Below are positions 6,173-13,676 of a DNA stretch of 34,014 nt, in pieces (the stretch's first letter is position 1; each line of letters starts with the position of its first letter). Source of the DNA: an uncultured Oscillospiraceae bacterium (GTDB taxonomy: Bacteria > Bacillota > Clostridia > Oscillospirales > Oscillospiraceae); NCBI GenBank assembly GCA_947629245.1, contig CANRDC010000025.1:1-34014 (forward strand), written 5' to 3'. Made by a program: the position numbers and the translations under genes. The notes below the pieces were generated by a model, which worked only from the letters and a program-made list of their open reading frames with translations, did no database searches and had not been told where the DNA came from.

Positions 6173-8228
6173 TTTTCTTGTTCTCCTTTTCATAGTATTT
6201 TTCCTCAACCCATGTTTTCAAATGGGAGAAGTCAAAGTAAGCAAGGGCCCCGGGGAGCAGACGGCTGTATATGTCATAGCTGTCGTACAGTCTGTCCCCG
6301 GCCTGTTGCTCCATGTCGCGGGGATAATCCCGCAGAAGGCAGCCGCCCAGATCCACCTCCGTCAAAAGCGCCGCCGCGGCGGTATATACGGCCGGAAAGC
6401 CCTCTCCGTACAGGCGGATGGCCGGACCGTCAAAGGAAAGGCTCTCCCGGAGCATTCGGATGGCGCTCAAAAGCTCAAAGACCCGCAGGGAAAAGAGACT
6501 GTCGCCCAGCCAGAAAAGGTCGTTGGCCAGCAGGTAGTTCGTCCCCTCAAAGCCCGTGCCGCTCATCCGCAGGATCCGGTTGGGACGCATGGCGCCGTAG
6601 CCGGGGATATCCAGCACCAGGACGCTCTCGCCCCGCCGGCACCGGGAAAACAGAAAGTCGCGATGACGCTGAAGCTCCGCCGTGCCGTTTTCCCACACAG
6701 CCACCGTCACGGGCCTGGAGGGCTCTCCATCATTTTCCAGCAGATGGAAGAAAAGTCCGTTGGCCGTCAGTCCCTCGGCGTATTCAAAGACCATGCACTC
6801 GGCCGCGCAGTCCTCCACTATGACGCGCCCGAACCGGCGCAGGAGGGGTTCTACGAAGGCGCGGCCCCAAAAACCGCGTTCGCGCAGCCAGCCAAGCGCC
6901 CGCGTCCGCAATTCCTCCGGGGGCAGGCTCCTCCGGCGGGACAGGGCCATGTCCAGGCACTGGAGCTGTTCCTCGAAGAGGAAGGCCGCGTCCGGATACT
7001 CGCAGCGGACCTGACCGGTCGCGGTGCAGCGAAGCTCCTCCTCGGGCAGGGGCGCGTCCGGCGTCCGGACGCTTTCACAGGGACGGCCCAGAAGGCTCTC
7101 GCAGAAAAACGCTGCCGCCGCCTCGGCCAGCTTCCGGCTGTAGGAGTGCTCCGCGGCGTCGGACACGAGGGACAGAGCTTCTTTCCGCCCATACAGGGCG
7201 TAAAACCGTCTGGCGGAGGCATAGGTCTCCCGCGTGCCGACGATGGGAAAATAGTCGTAAAGCGTGGCGAGCAGCAGCACGGGCTTCGGCGCCATGGCGA
7301 TGAGGACGTCGTCGTGGTCGAACCCGGCCGCCGCCAGCCCCGGCCAGACCTGCTCCGCATCCTGCGGCGCGCCGCTGCGGAGGATAGCTTCCATGGAGGA
7401 GATGAACGTGCCCGGCGCCGCCGCCGCGACCCTGTCGTCCAGAAGCATGAGCAGCGCCGTCAGCGTGCCGCCGCCGGAGTTCCCGGTCACGCCGATGCAT
7501 CCCGCATCCACCTCCGGCCGGGCGGCCAGATAGTCGATCGCGCGCATGGCGTCATGCACAAAGTACCGGGCCTCCGCGTATCCGGACATGAGCAGCTGCG
7601 CGCCGACGTGGTCGTGCTCGGGGCAGCCCCATTCCACATCCTGATTGTTCGTCCTGGGATTGACGTAGCCGTAGCGCTCCCCCAGGCCGTAGGAGTCCAT
7701 GGCCAGCACCACGAGGCCCTCCTTTGCCAGGAGCCGACAGACGCGCTGATATTCGGGGAACGCTTTGCCCTGAGCGGCGTGGCCGCAGACGAACAGCACG
7801 GCGCCCGTGGGCGCGTCCAGCCCATCCGGCACATACAGGTTCCCGGTGACGTACACCCGCGGGCGGGAAGTGAACACGACCTTTTCCACGCGGTATCCGT
7901 CCTGTACGACGACGCCTCGGACGACGGCGTTCAGCGGCCCTTCCGAGTCTGGGAGCCCGCCCAGGGCGTTCAGCACCCGCTCTCGCAGCGTTTTCCGGTA
8001 TCGCTCCACCGCCTGTCGGCTTCCCGAAGCGGCCAGACGGTCCTTCTCCCGGCGGCTGTTGAGCAGCGCCGCGCGGAAGGATGCGTACACCGCGTCCTTC
8101 AGCTGGTCCCCCAGGTCGAGGAAGAGATGACAGGGCGGGCTCTTTTCCAGATAGGACAGCGTGGCCGAGGCGTTCAGGTGGTCCATATTCTTCAGCGGAT
8201 ATACATCGAACTCATAACCCAGCTCCAT
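6156..8228 (-). CDS. Tandem alpha/beta hydrolase (acetyl-xylan-esterase/Abhydrolase_7-like)
   Basis: The protein has 690 residues and no signal peptide, so it is probably cytoplasmic. The first half has an alpha/beta hydrolase core: VLFVCGHAAQGK (likely oxyanion region), AMDSYGLGER, nucleophile elbow GVTGNSGGGT with Ser at about 251, Asp in TLYDYFPIVG, and His in DAAEHSY. The second half looks like another hydrolase core, with VLVLDIPGYGAMRPN and the elbow-like LYGEGFPA near residue 609, where Glu replaces the nucleophile Ser. It probably removes acyl or ester groups from an imported sugar. The ATG at 8228 has GGGAGG 7 bases upstream; an ATG at 8243 is weaker because it would place that site inside the gene. 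The exact family is uncertain. Confidence 0.8.
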   Translation of the reverse strand: MELGYEFDVYPLKNMDHLNASATLSYLEKSPPCHLFLDLGDQLKDAVYASFRAALLNSRREKDRLAASGSRQAVERYRKTLRERVLNALGGLPDSEGPLNAVVRGVVVQDGYRVEKVVFTSRPRVYVTGNLYVPDGLDAPTGAVLFVCGHAAQGKAFPEYQRVCRLLAKEGLVVLAMDSYGLGERYGYVNPRTNNQDVEWGCPEHDHVGAQLLMSGYAEARYFVHDAMRAIDYLAARPEVDAGCIGVTGNSGGGTLTALLMLLDDRVAAAAPGTFISSMEAILRSGAPQDAEQVWPGLAAAGFDHDDVLIAMAPKPVLLLATLYDYFPIVGTRETYASARRFYALYGRKEALSLVSDAAEHSYSRKLAEAAAAFFCESLLGRPCESVRTPDAPLPEEELRCTATGQVRCEYPDAAFLFEEQLQCLDMALSRRRSLPPEELRTRALGWLRERGFWGRAFVEPLLRRFGRVIVEDCAAECMVFEYAEGLTANGLFFHLLENDGEPSRPVTVAVWENGTAELQRHRDFLFSRCRRGESVLVLDIPGYGAMRPNRILRMSGTGFEGTNYLLANDLFWLGDSLFSLRVFELLSAIRMLRESLSFDGPAIRLYGEGFPAVYTAAAALLTEVDLGGCLLRDYPRDMEQQAGDRLYDSYDIYSRLLPGALAYFDFSHLKTWVEEKYYEKENKKNETCG

Positions 8229-8285
8229 ACCGACGCCTCCCATAAAGTAAATCCTGCCGGTCGGTCTCCCCGCCGCTGCCGCGCG

Positions 8286-9203
8286 TCACCAGCTCACCGA
8301 AAGGCCGTGTGTGCCCGCCAGCTCCGCGACCCGATCCCGGGAGCGGTTCAGCCAGTCCTCCAGCTGCGCGTCGTCCTTCGCGCCCAGATCCAGCCCCAGA
8401 TACCCGTCGTAGCCATGGCGGGCGAGGACGCGGAAGAACTCGTCCCAGTCTATGGTCCCCTCTCCCAGCGGGACATGCCGGGTGTCCGCCGGGTCGTTGT
8501 CCGCGATGTGGATATTGGCATAGCGGCCCTTCAGCTTCTCCAGCGCCAGGCACACGTTCTCGCGCTGGGCGGAGAAATGTCCGGTGTCGAAATTCGCCTT
8601 CAGATAGTCGCTGCCAACGTCGTCCAGCAGCCGGATCATGGAATCCACAGAGCAGATGACCTCGTCTACCCGAGGCTCCATTATGACCAGTTTTCCCACT
8701 TTTTTGCCGTACTCTGCACAGAATCCGCAGCTCTCTACTACCGTATCCCAGACTCTCCGCCAGCTGAAATCCTCGGGTATACGCAGCCGGGACCGGCCGC
8801 CGAACTCGTACTGGCCGTCCAGCTGATACGGCTTTCGCCCCACATACTCCACCGGCGGGGCGTAGCTGGCCAGATGCAGCGTCTCCGCGCCAAGCTCGCA
8901 GCCCACGTCCGCCATCTGCATGAAAAAGTCGTAGGCCTTCCGGCGCTTCCCCGCGTCAAGAGAGGTCAGATCCGGATCTACAGCGCAGAAGTTGTGTACG
9001 TGGATGCCGTTGTCCGCCAGCGCCTTTTTATACTCGGCCAGATTGTTCCTGAGCCCCGCCGCGTGGCGGACGCCGAGCCCCTCCATTTCCAGATAGTGGA
9101 AGCCGAGCTTGCTCAGGTATTCCAGCGAGGCGAAATCGTCCCGCGGAGCCGGGGGATACCCGTACTTCAGGATCGTGACAAGGTATGTAACGCTGATCTT
9201 CAT
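8286..9203 (-). CDS. Sugar phosphate isomerase/epimerase (xylose-isomerase-like TIM barrel)
   Basis: This 305-residue protein has an AP_endonuc_2 TIM barrel. Candidate metal ligands and active-site residues appear in the expected order: Glu in VIMEPRVDEV, Asp and His in ANFDTGHFSAQ, His in YANIHIADND, and the GEGTIDWDEFF loop. The final acidic ligand region reads YLGLDLGAKDD, with Asp where many relatives have Glu. The family includes sugar and inositol isomerases, epimerases and dehydratases, so the substrate is open. The ATG at 9203 follows CGGAGGCG. It sits 30 bases after the deaminase-like gene and 57 before the hydrolase in the same operon. Confidence 0.87.
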   Translation of the reverse strand: MKISVTYLVTILKYGYPPAPRDDFASLEYLSKLGFHYLEMEGLGVRHAAGLRNNLAEYKKALADNGIHVHNFCAVDPDLTSLDAGKRRKAYDFFMQMADVGCELGAETLHLASYAPPVEYVGRKPYQLDGQYEFGGRSRLRIPEDFSWRRVWDTVVESCGFCAEYGKKVGKLVIMEPRVDEVICSVDSMIRLLDDVGSDYLKANFDTGHFSAQRENVCLALEKLKGRYANIHIADNDPADTRHVPLGEGTIDWDEFFRVLARHGYDGYLGLDLGAKDDAQLEDWLNRSRDRVAELAGTHGLSVSW

Positions 9204-9233
9204 GGCACGCCTCCGTTCACATTTTTTGCCGCC

Positions 9234-9983
9234 TTACGGGCGGAGCATCTCCTCCGAACAAAGCCCGGCGGAGTCGGTATCGAGATAAAGGTAAAAGCTG
9301 GGGTGGGTCCTGAGCAGCGTAGCCGGTACCATAGGGTCCGTGGCGGCGGCGGAGAGCATGGCGCGTATGGCGTTGGCCTTCCGCGCCCCCGGCACCGGCG
9401 AGACGATATGCCGACAGCGCATGATCTGCCTTGGCGTCATGGACACGGCCCTTTGGGGAACGTCCTGTACGGAGGCGAACCACCCCTCGCCCACCTGCTG
9501 CCTCCGGCATGCCTCGTCAAGGTCCACGATGTGATAGGCGGCCTCGTTGTCAAAATCCGCGGGAGGATCGTTAAAGGCGATATGGGCGTTCTCGCCGATC
9601 CCGATGACGCCGACGTCGATGGGGTGGGCCGCGATGTCCTCGGAGAGGCTCCGGATGACGGCGGCGGCGTCGCCAAGGCCGTCCACGAACACGGCCCGCT
9701 TCAGGTGTACGCGGTCCGTGAAGCGCTCCCGCAGATACCGCTGGAAAGAGGCCCTGTGCGTGACCGGCAGCCCCACATACTCGTCCAGGTGGAACATGGT
9801 CACCCGGCTCCAGTCGAAATCCTCCCGCAGAAGGGCGTCGAAGGTATCGAACTGGGACGCCCCGGTGGAGACCAGGTAATTGGCCTCGCCTCTGTCCGCG
9901 ATGGCCTCCGACAGAAGACGCAGGATCCTGCGGGCAGCCGCTTGGCCCAGATCAGACGGCGTTTTTGAGACGATGATTTCCAT
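9234..9983 (-). CDS. NagB-like 6-phosphosugar deaminase/isomerase
   Basis: This 249-residue protein has the fold of glucosamine-6-phosphate deaminase, which converts GlcN-6-P to fructose-6-P and ammonia. Motifs seen are STGASQF (phosphate loop), TMFHLDEYVGL (the Asp-Glu pair of the active site), GIGENAHIAFNDPP and VPGARKA. Compared with E. coli NagB (GVGNDGHIAFNEP), the catalytic Asp position is Asn and the Glu after FN is Asp. Asn at the first position is common in Firmicutes, so activity is still plausible, but the substrate may differ. It is the first gene of the operon; the ATG at 9983 follows AAAGGAT. A nagA deacetylase is absent nearby. Confidence 0.88.
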   Translation of the reverse strand: MEIIVSKTPSDLGQAAARRILRLLSEAIADRGEANYLVSTGASQFDTFDALLREDFDWSRVTMFHLDEYVGLPVTHRASFQRYLRERFTDRVHLKRAVFVDGLGDAAAVIRSLSEDIAAHPIDVGVIGIGENAHIAFNDPPADFDNEAAYHIVDLDEACRRQQVGEGWFASVQDVPQRAVSMTPRQIMRCRHIVSPVPGARKANAIRAMLSAAATDPMVPATLLRTHPSFYLYLDTDSAGLCSEEMLRP

Positions 9984-10033
9984 TGCACTATCCTTTCTTC
10001 TCTACGTTGCGGCACAAGAAGCCGAGCCAACAC

Positions 10034-10049
10034 GAGAAACTATTTCTTC
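10034..10049. promoter_or_regulatory. Operator-like inverted repeat 2
   Basis: GAGAAACTATTTCTTC is nearly identical to the core of the palindrome at 10058-10076. The two centres are 26 bases apart. It lies in the predicted 5' leader of the carbohydrate operon and is a likely second site for the divergent LacI-type regulator. Confidence 0.6.
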
Positions 10050-10057
10050 TAGATTCG

Positions 10058-10076
10058 TCAAGAAACTATTTCTTGA
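10058..10076. promoter_or_regulatory. Operator-like palindrome overlapping the operon start site
   Basis: TCAAGAAA CTA TTTCTTGA is a perfect 8+3+8 inverted repeat. It covers the start site predicted from the promoter at 10081-10109, a position typical of repression by a LacI-type regulator. The gene of such a regulator lies directly across the intergenic region. Confidence 0.7.
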
Positions 10077-10080
10077 CATC

Positions 10081-10109
10081 ACACTAACACCTATCACACA
10101 AAAAGTCAA
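10081..10109 (-). promoter_or_regulatory. Promoter of the carbohydrate operon
   Basis: On the minus strand TTGACT (10104-10109) and TAGTGT (10081-10086) are spaced by 17 bases. The -35 box is good and the -10 box is weak. The start would fall near 10074, inside the palindrome. Confidence 0.6.
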
Positions 10110-10236
10110 GCTTTTTTGTGAAAAAAATTAAATCCTCTCATTGCCAAAGAATAATTCTATGCAAAACGACAACTTGCGGCCGCGGGACGCATTTCTCGAA
10201 AGAAACTTTTAGAAAGAAATAAATAGAATCTTTTTC

Positions 10237-10264
10237 TTGATTTTTTGCCGTTCCAAAGTATAAT
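10237..10264 (+). promoter_or_regulatory. Promoter of the LacI-type regulator gene
   Basis: TTGATT (10237-10242) and a perfect TATAAT (10259-10264) are separated by 16 bases, just before the ribosome site GAAGGAG. AGAAA-type half-sites at 10190-10220 (for example TTTCTCGAAAGAAA) could allow autoregulation. Confidence 0.7.
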
Positions 10265-10287
10265 AGAAGGCGAAGGAGTGATCGCGG

Positions 10288-11322
10288 ATGAATCGAAAGA
10301 GAAACGGAGCGACGATCTATGACATTGCCGCGGAAGCGGACGTGTCCCCTACCACGGTCTCGCGCGTGCTGAGCAACTCCGCCTATTCCGTCTCGGATGA
10401 GCTGCGCAGACGGGTGCTGGAGGTCGCGGAGCGGCTGCACTATTCCGCGCGGGGCAAGATGCAGGTCGGCGCCGGCGACGTCATCGTAGTGGTGCCGAAC
10501 CTGTCCAACCTGTTTTATACGGACATGATCTCCGGGCTGGAGACGGCGCTCAGCATGTTCGGCCTCAACATGATCCTTCGGAGCACGCACGGCGACCTGG
10601 GTCTGGAGAAGCAGTACATCCGGGAGCTGTGCGGCAAAAAAGGGGTCAGGCTGATCATCGCGCCGGTCACCAGCGAGCTGGAGCATCTGACGCCGCTCAT
10701 CCAGGCGAACATACCGCTCGTCCTGTTGGAGCAGCCGCCGCTGGAGGGCTGCGCCACGATCTATTCGGACAACCGGCTCGCCAGCGAGATGCTGGTGGAG
10801 TATCTGGTGCAGAACAACCACCGGCGCATCGCCTATCTGGGCATGGCCCTTACCAGGCCCACCCGCACGGACGTCTACAACGGGTATTGCGGGGGCCTGT
10901 CCAGGGCGGGGATACCTGTGGATTCCTCGCTGGGCTTTTTCGCGGAGAGCGAGCCAGACCCGTGGAACAACATCTCCCCCATATCGACGGGCATGCATCT
11001 GGCCGACAGGCTGCTGAAGTCGGGCATCGCCCTCCCCGACGCGGTGCTGTGCTCCAACGATATGCTGGCCATCGGCGCGCTGAAGCGCTTTGGCGAGGCA
11101 GGGCTTCGCATCCCGCGGGACCTGTCGCTGGTCAGCATGGATAACATCGTCCTGTCGGAGATATCCTCGCCCGCCCTTACCACCATCGATTTCCACACAT
11201 ATGAACTGGGCAAGAACTGCGCCGAGATGCTCTACCAGCAGATCACCGATCCAGACTGTCAGAAGCGGCACATCACGACCATGCCGGAGCTGATCGTCCG
11301 CGAGAGCGTCCGTCCGTTGTAG
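10288..11322 (+). CDS. LacI family transcriptional regulator
   Basis: This 344-residue DNA-binding regulator has an N-terminal helix-turn-helix, ATIYDIAAEADVSPTTVSRV, followed by a hinge helix region ending VAERLHYSARG. From about residue 62 it has a periplasmic-binding-protein-like sensor domain, with VVVPNLSNLFYTDM, VLCSNDMLAIGAL and LVSMDNI typical of the family. The ATG at 10288 has GAAGGAGTG upstream. It is divergent from the carbohydrate operon and separated from it by 304 bases holding two promoters and paired inverted repeats. It probably represses that operon and responds to the imported sugar or its phosphate; the effector is unknown. Confidence 0.95.
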   Translation: MNRKRNGATIYDIAAEADVSPTTVSRVLSNSAYSVSDELRRRVLEVAERLHYSARGKMQVGAGDVIVVVPNLSNLFYTDMISGLETALSMFGLNMILRSTHGDLGLEKQYIRELCGKKGVRLIIAPVTSELEHLTPLIQANIPLVLLEQPPLEGCATIYSDNRLASEMLVEYLVQNNHRRIAYLGMALTRPTRTDVYNGYCGGLSRAGIPVDSSLGFFAESEPDPWNNISPISTGMHLADRLLKSGIALPDAVLCSNDMLAIGALKRFGEAGLRIPRDLSLVSMDNIVLSEISSPALTTIDFHTYELGKNCAEMLYQQITDPDCQKRHITTMPELIVRESVRPL

Positions 11323-11337
11323 CGGGCGCACCGCCCA

Positions 11338-11366
11338 TTTACTTTGCGAGCGGGATCTGGTATACT
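11338..11366 (+). promoter_or_regulatory. Promoter of the flavoprotein cluster
   Basis: TTTACT (11338-11343) and TATACT (11361-11366) are spaced by 17 bases, upstream of the flavin reductase gene and just past the LacI stop. Confidence 0.6.
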
Positions 11367-11412
11367 GAGCGCATAAGATCTTAAAATAAATGACCGAAAA
11401 GGAGCGATCGTT

Positions 11413-11985
11413 ATGATGAAGGATTTTGGCGTAAAACCCTATCTGTATCCCATGCCCACCTATATGATCTCCACCTACAACGACGACGGCACGGTGGACT
11501 CCATGATGATGGCCTGGGGCGGCATCTGCGCCGAGGACATGGTGGCGCTGAATCTGGAGGCCAGCCACAAGACCGTGGCCAATCTGCGCTCCAGAGGCTC
11601 CTTCACCCTGTCCGTACCCGGCGCCGACACCCTGGCGGCCTCCGATTTTATGGGCATCGCCTCCGCCAACGACACCCCGGACAAGTTCGAGCGCACCGGT
11701 CTGCACGCGGTCAGGAGCGCCCGTGTGGACGCGCCCGTCATCGTGGAATACCCCCTGACGCTGGAGTGCACCGTGGAGCGGTTCGAGGACGAGCCCTACG
11801 GTCTGCGGGTCCTTGGCCGCATCGTAAACGTGATGGCGGACGAGAAGGTCCTGGACGAGCTGGGCCGCATCGACGCGGGCAAACTGAACGCCTTCGCCTT
11901 CGACCAGATGCGCAACGGCTATTACGCCGTCACCGAAAAGGTGGGCCAGGCGTGGAACTCCGGCGCGGGTCTTTTAAAAAAGTAA
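11413..11985 (+). CDS. Flavin reductase family protein (FMN-binding split barrel)
   Basis: This 190-residue protein resembles flavoredoxin and flavin reductase-like FMN proteins. It opens with a PLYPMPTYMIST-like segment (YLYPMPTYMISTYNDDG), then the MMAWGGICAED segment that lines the flavin, SHKTVANLRSRGSFTLSVP, and SDFMGIASANDTPDKF, all usual in this group. It probably transfers electrons through bound FMN; the partner is unknown. The ATG at 11413 lies 8 bases after AAAAGGAG, with a second ATG directly after. It is the first gene of a cluster of flavin-dependent proteins, 20 bases before the nitroreductase. Confidence 0.9.
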   Translation: MMKDFGVKPYLYPMPTYMISTYNDDGTVDSMMMAWGGICAEDMVALNLEASHKTVANLRSRGSFTLSVPGADTLAASDFMGIASANDTPDKFERTGLHAVRSARVDAPVIVEYPLTLECTVERFEDEPYGLRVLGRIVNVMADEKVLDELGRIDAGKLNAFAFDQMRNGYYAVTEKVGQAWNSGAGLLKK

Positions 11986-12005
11986 CGGGCAAAAAGTGTT
12001 TCGCC

Positions 12006-13172
12006 ATGAATGACATCCTCACCGCCCTGCACGCGCGAAAATCCGTGCGCGCCTATCTGGACAGGCCCATATCCGACGCCGACAAAGAAGCCATTTTCCT
12101 GGCGGCATGCGCCGCGCCCACGGCTGGTAATCAGCAGTTTTACACCATTCTGGACATCACCGATCAGTCCCTGAAGAACGCGCTTTCCGTCAGCTGCGAC
12201 GACCAGAGCTTCATCGCCCAAGCGCCCATGGTGTTAGTATTCTGCGCCGACTGCCGAAAATGGTACGACGCCTATGTGGAGGCCGGTCTCTCGCCCCGGA
12301 CGCCCGGCGCGGGCGATCTTCTGCTGGCGGTGACGGACGCCGCCATCGCCGCGCAAAACGCCGTCACCGCGGCGGAGAGTCTGGGCATCGGCTCCTGCTA
12401 CATCGGCGACATTCTGGAGCAGTGCGAGACCCATCGGGAGCTGCTGTGTCTGCCGGAGTATGTGGTCCCCTGCGTCATGCTGGTGCTGGGCTACCCCACC
12501 GAACAGCAAAAGCTCCGGGAAAAGCCCGCGCGCTTTGACCTGCGCCACATCGTCCACGAAAACCATTACCGGCGTATGGACGGCCCCGAACTGCGGGAGA
12601 TGTTCGCGTCCCGGGCCGCAAACGGCTATGACGTCTCGATCAAGGCCCTCTGGAAGCGCAAATATGAATCCGATTTCGCACGGGAGATGACCCGCTCCGT
12701 GGGCCAATATCTGAAGCAGTTCGATAACGGAGAAGAACAGGATAATAATTGTGCAAAACCGAATTCAGGAGGAACTGTCATGGAGAAGGTATACGAGTTT
12801 TTGAAGGCCGCCGGGACCTATTACCTGGCCACGGTGGACGGGGACCAGCCCAGGGTGCGGCCCTTCGGCACCATCCACATCTTTGAGGGCAAACTGTACA
12901 TCCAGACCGGCAGGAGCAAGGACGTGTCCCGCCAGCTGGCCGCCAACCCCAAGGCGGAGATATGCGCGTTCAAGGACGGCGTCTGGGTCCGGGTGTCCGG
13001 CAATCTGGTGGAGGACGACCGGACGGAGGCCCGCAAGAGCATGCTGGACGCCTATCCCGACCTGCGGGCCATGTACGACGAGAACGACGGCAACACCCAG
13101 GTGCTCTATTTCCAGGACGCTGTCGCCACCTTCAGCTCCTTCACCGCCCCTCCCGAGACGGTGCGGTTCTGA
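12006..13172 (+). CDS. Nitroreductase family protein fused in frame to a PPOX domain
   Basis: The reading frame encodes 388 residues. Residues 1 to about 250 are an FMN nitroreductase (ARKSVRAYLDRPISD near the start, CAAPTAGNQQFYTILD, SLGIGSCYIGDILE, VVPCVMLVLGYPTE). Residues 259-388 form a complete pyridoxamine-phosphate-oxidase-like split barrel that begins at an internal Met with its own ribosome site. The linker after YLKQFDNGEEQD contains no stop. Tandem TAA codons at 12743-12748 lie just out of frame, suggesting that a one-base change removed the ancestral stop or that the cell makes a real fusion. The ATG at 12006 has only a weak ribosome site and may be coupled to the gene 20 bases upstream. 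Confidence 0.8.
   Translation: MNDILTALHARKSVRAYLDRPISDADKEAIFLAACAAPTAGNQQFYTILDITDQSLKNALSVSCDDQSFIAQAPMVLVFCADCRKWYDAYVEAGLSPRTPGAGDLLLAVTDAAIAAQNAVTAAESLGIGSCYIGDILEQCETHRELLCLPEYVVPCVMLVLGYPTEQQKLREKPARFDLRHIVHENHYRRMDGPELREMFASRAANGYDVSIKALWKRKYESDFAREMTRSVGQYLKQFDNGEEQDNNCAKPNSGGTVMEKVYEFLKAAGTYYLATVDGDQPRVRPFGTIHIFEGKLYIQTGRSKDVSRQLAANPKAEICAFKDGVWVRVSGNLVEDDRTEARKSMLDAYPDLRAMYDENDGNTQVLYFQDAVATFSSFTAPPETVRF
12780..13172 (+). CDS. Pyridoxamine 5'-phosphate oxidase-like (PPOX) protein, possible separate start
   Basis: If translated on its own this is a 130-residue FMN-binding split-barrel protein: FLKAAGTYYLATVDGDQPRV near the start, then VRPFGTIHIFEGKLYIQTG and NPKAEICAFKDG. These small proteins bind FMN or F420-like cofactors and often have unknown substrates. 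AGGAGG at 12767-12772, 7 bases before the ATG at 12780, is a much stronger ribosome site than that of the nitroreductase. Independent translation is therefore likely even if a fusion is also made. The frame is the same as the upstream nitroreductase. Confidence 0.72.
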   Translation: MEKVYEFLKAAGTYYLATVDGDQPRVRPFGTIHIFEGKLYIQTGRSKDVSRQLAANPKAEICAFKDGVWVRVSGNLVEDDRTEARKSMLDAYPDLRAMYDENDGNTQVLYFQDAVATFSSFTAPPETVRF

Positions 13173-13179
13173 ACAGACC

Positions 13180-13650
13180 ATGGAATGCCTTTACCACGTC
13201 CGACAGATCGCAGACGCGGCGGAAAAGCGCGCTGTCGCCCGGCATATCCTGGAGTCCCTGCCAGCCTCGTTCGGCATCCCGGATGCGCGCGAGGCGTATA
13301 TTCGGCAGAGCGAAGCTCAACCTTTTTTCGCCGCCTTTGACGAGGAGGACCCCATCGGTTTTCTCTGTTTGAAGCAGACGGGACGCGCCACGGTAGAGCT
13401 GTGCGTCATGGGCGTTCTGGAGCAATACCACCGACACGGCGCGGGGCGGGCGCTGTTTTTCGCCGCGCGGAAATTTTCCGTGGACAGCGGCTATCGGTTC
13501 ATGCAGGTCAAGACCGTGCAGATGGGCAAATATCCGGAATACGACATCACGAACCGGTTCTATCTCCACATGGGCTTTCAGGAGTTTGAAGTCCTCCCTA
13601 CGCTGTGGGACGAGCAAAATCCCTGCCAGGTCTATGTAATGGCGCTATAG
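13180..13650 (+). CDS. GNAT family N-acetyltransferase
   Basis: This 156-residue acetyltransferase of the GNAT fold moves acetyl from acetyl-CoA to an unknown amine. Motif A, the acetyl-CoA pyrophosphate loop, is GVLEQYHRHGAGRALFFAA (about residues 79-97). The C-terminal NRFYLHMGFQEFE matches the usual FY...GF motif B. The ATG at 13180 lies 7 bases after the stop of the PPOX protein without a clear ribosome site, suggesting coupled translation. It is the last gene of the plus-strand cluster, followed by terminator-like hairpins. Confidence 0.9.
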   Translation: MECLYHVRQIADAAEKRAVARHILESLPASFGIPDAREAYIRQSEAQPFFAAFDEEDPIGFLCLKQTGRATVELCVMGVLEQYHRHGAGRALFFAARKFSVDSGYRFMQVKTVQMGKYPEYDITNRFYLHMGFQEFEVLPTLWDEQNPCQVYVMAL

Positions 13651-13676
13651 GAAAGGATCATTCCAGAGCATTTAAA

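Noticed and set aside
6006..9968. A 1320-codon open frame on the plus strand through the carbohydrate operon
   Set aside because: It is antisense to four genes with clear family motifs and good ribosome sites. Long antisense frames are expected in GC-rich DNA, and its protein is low-complexity in composition.
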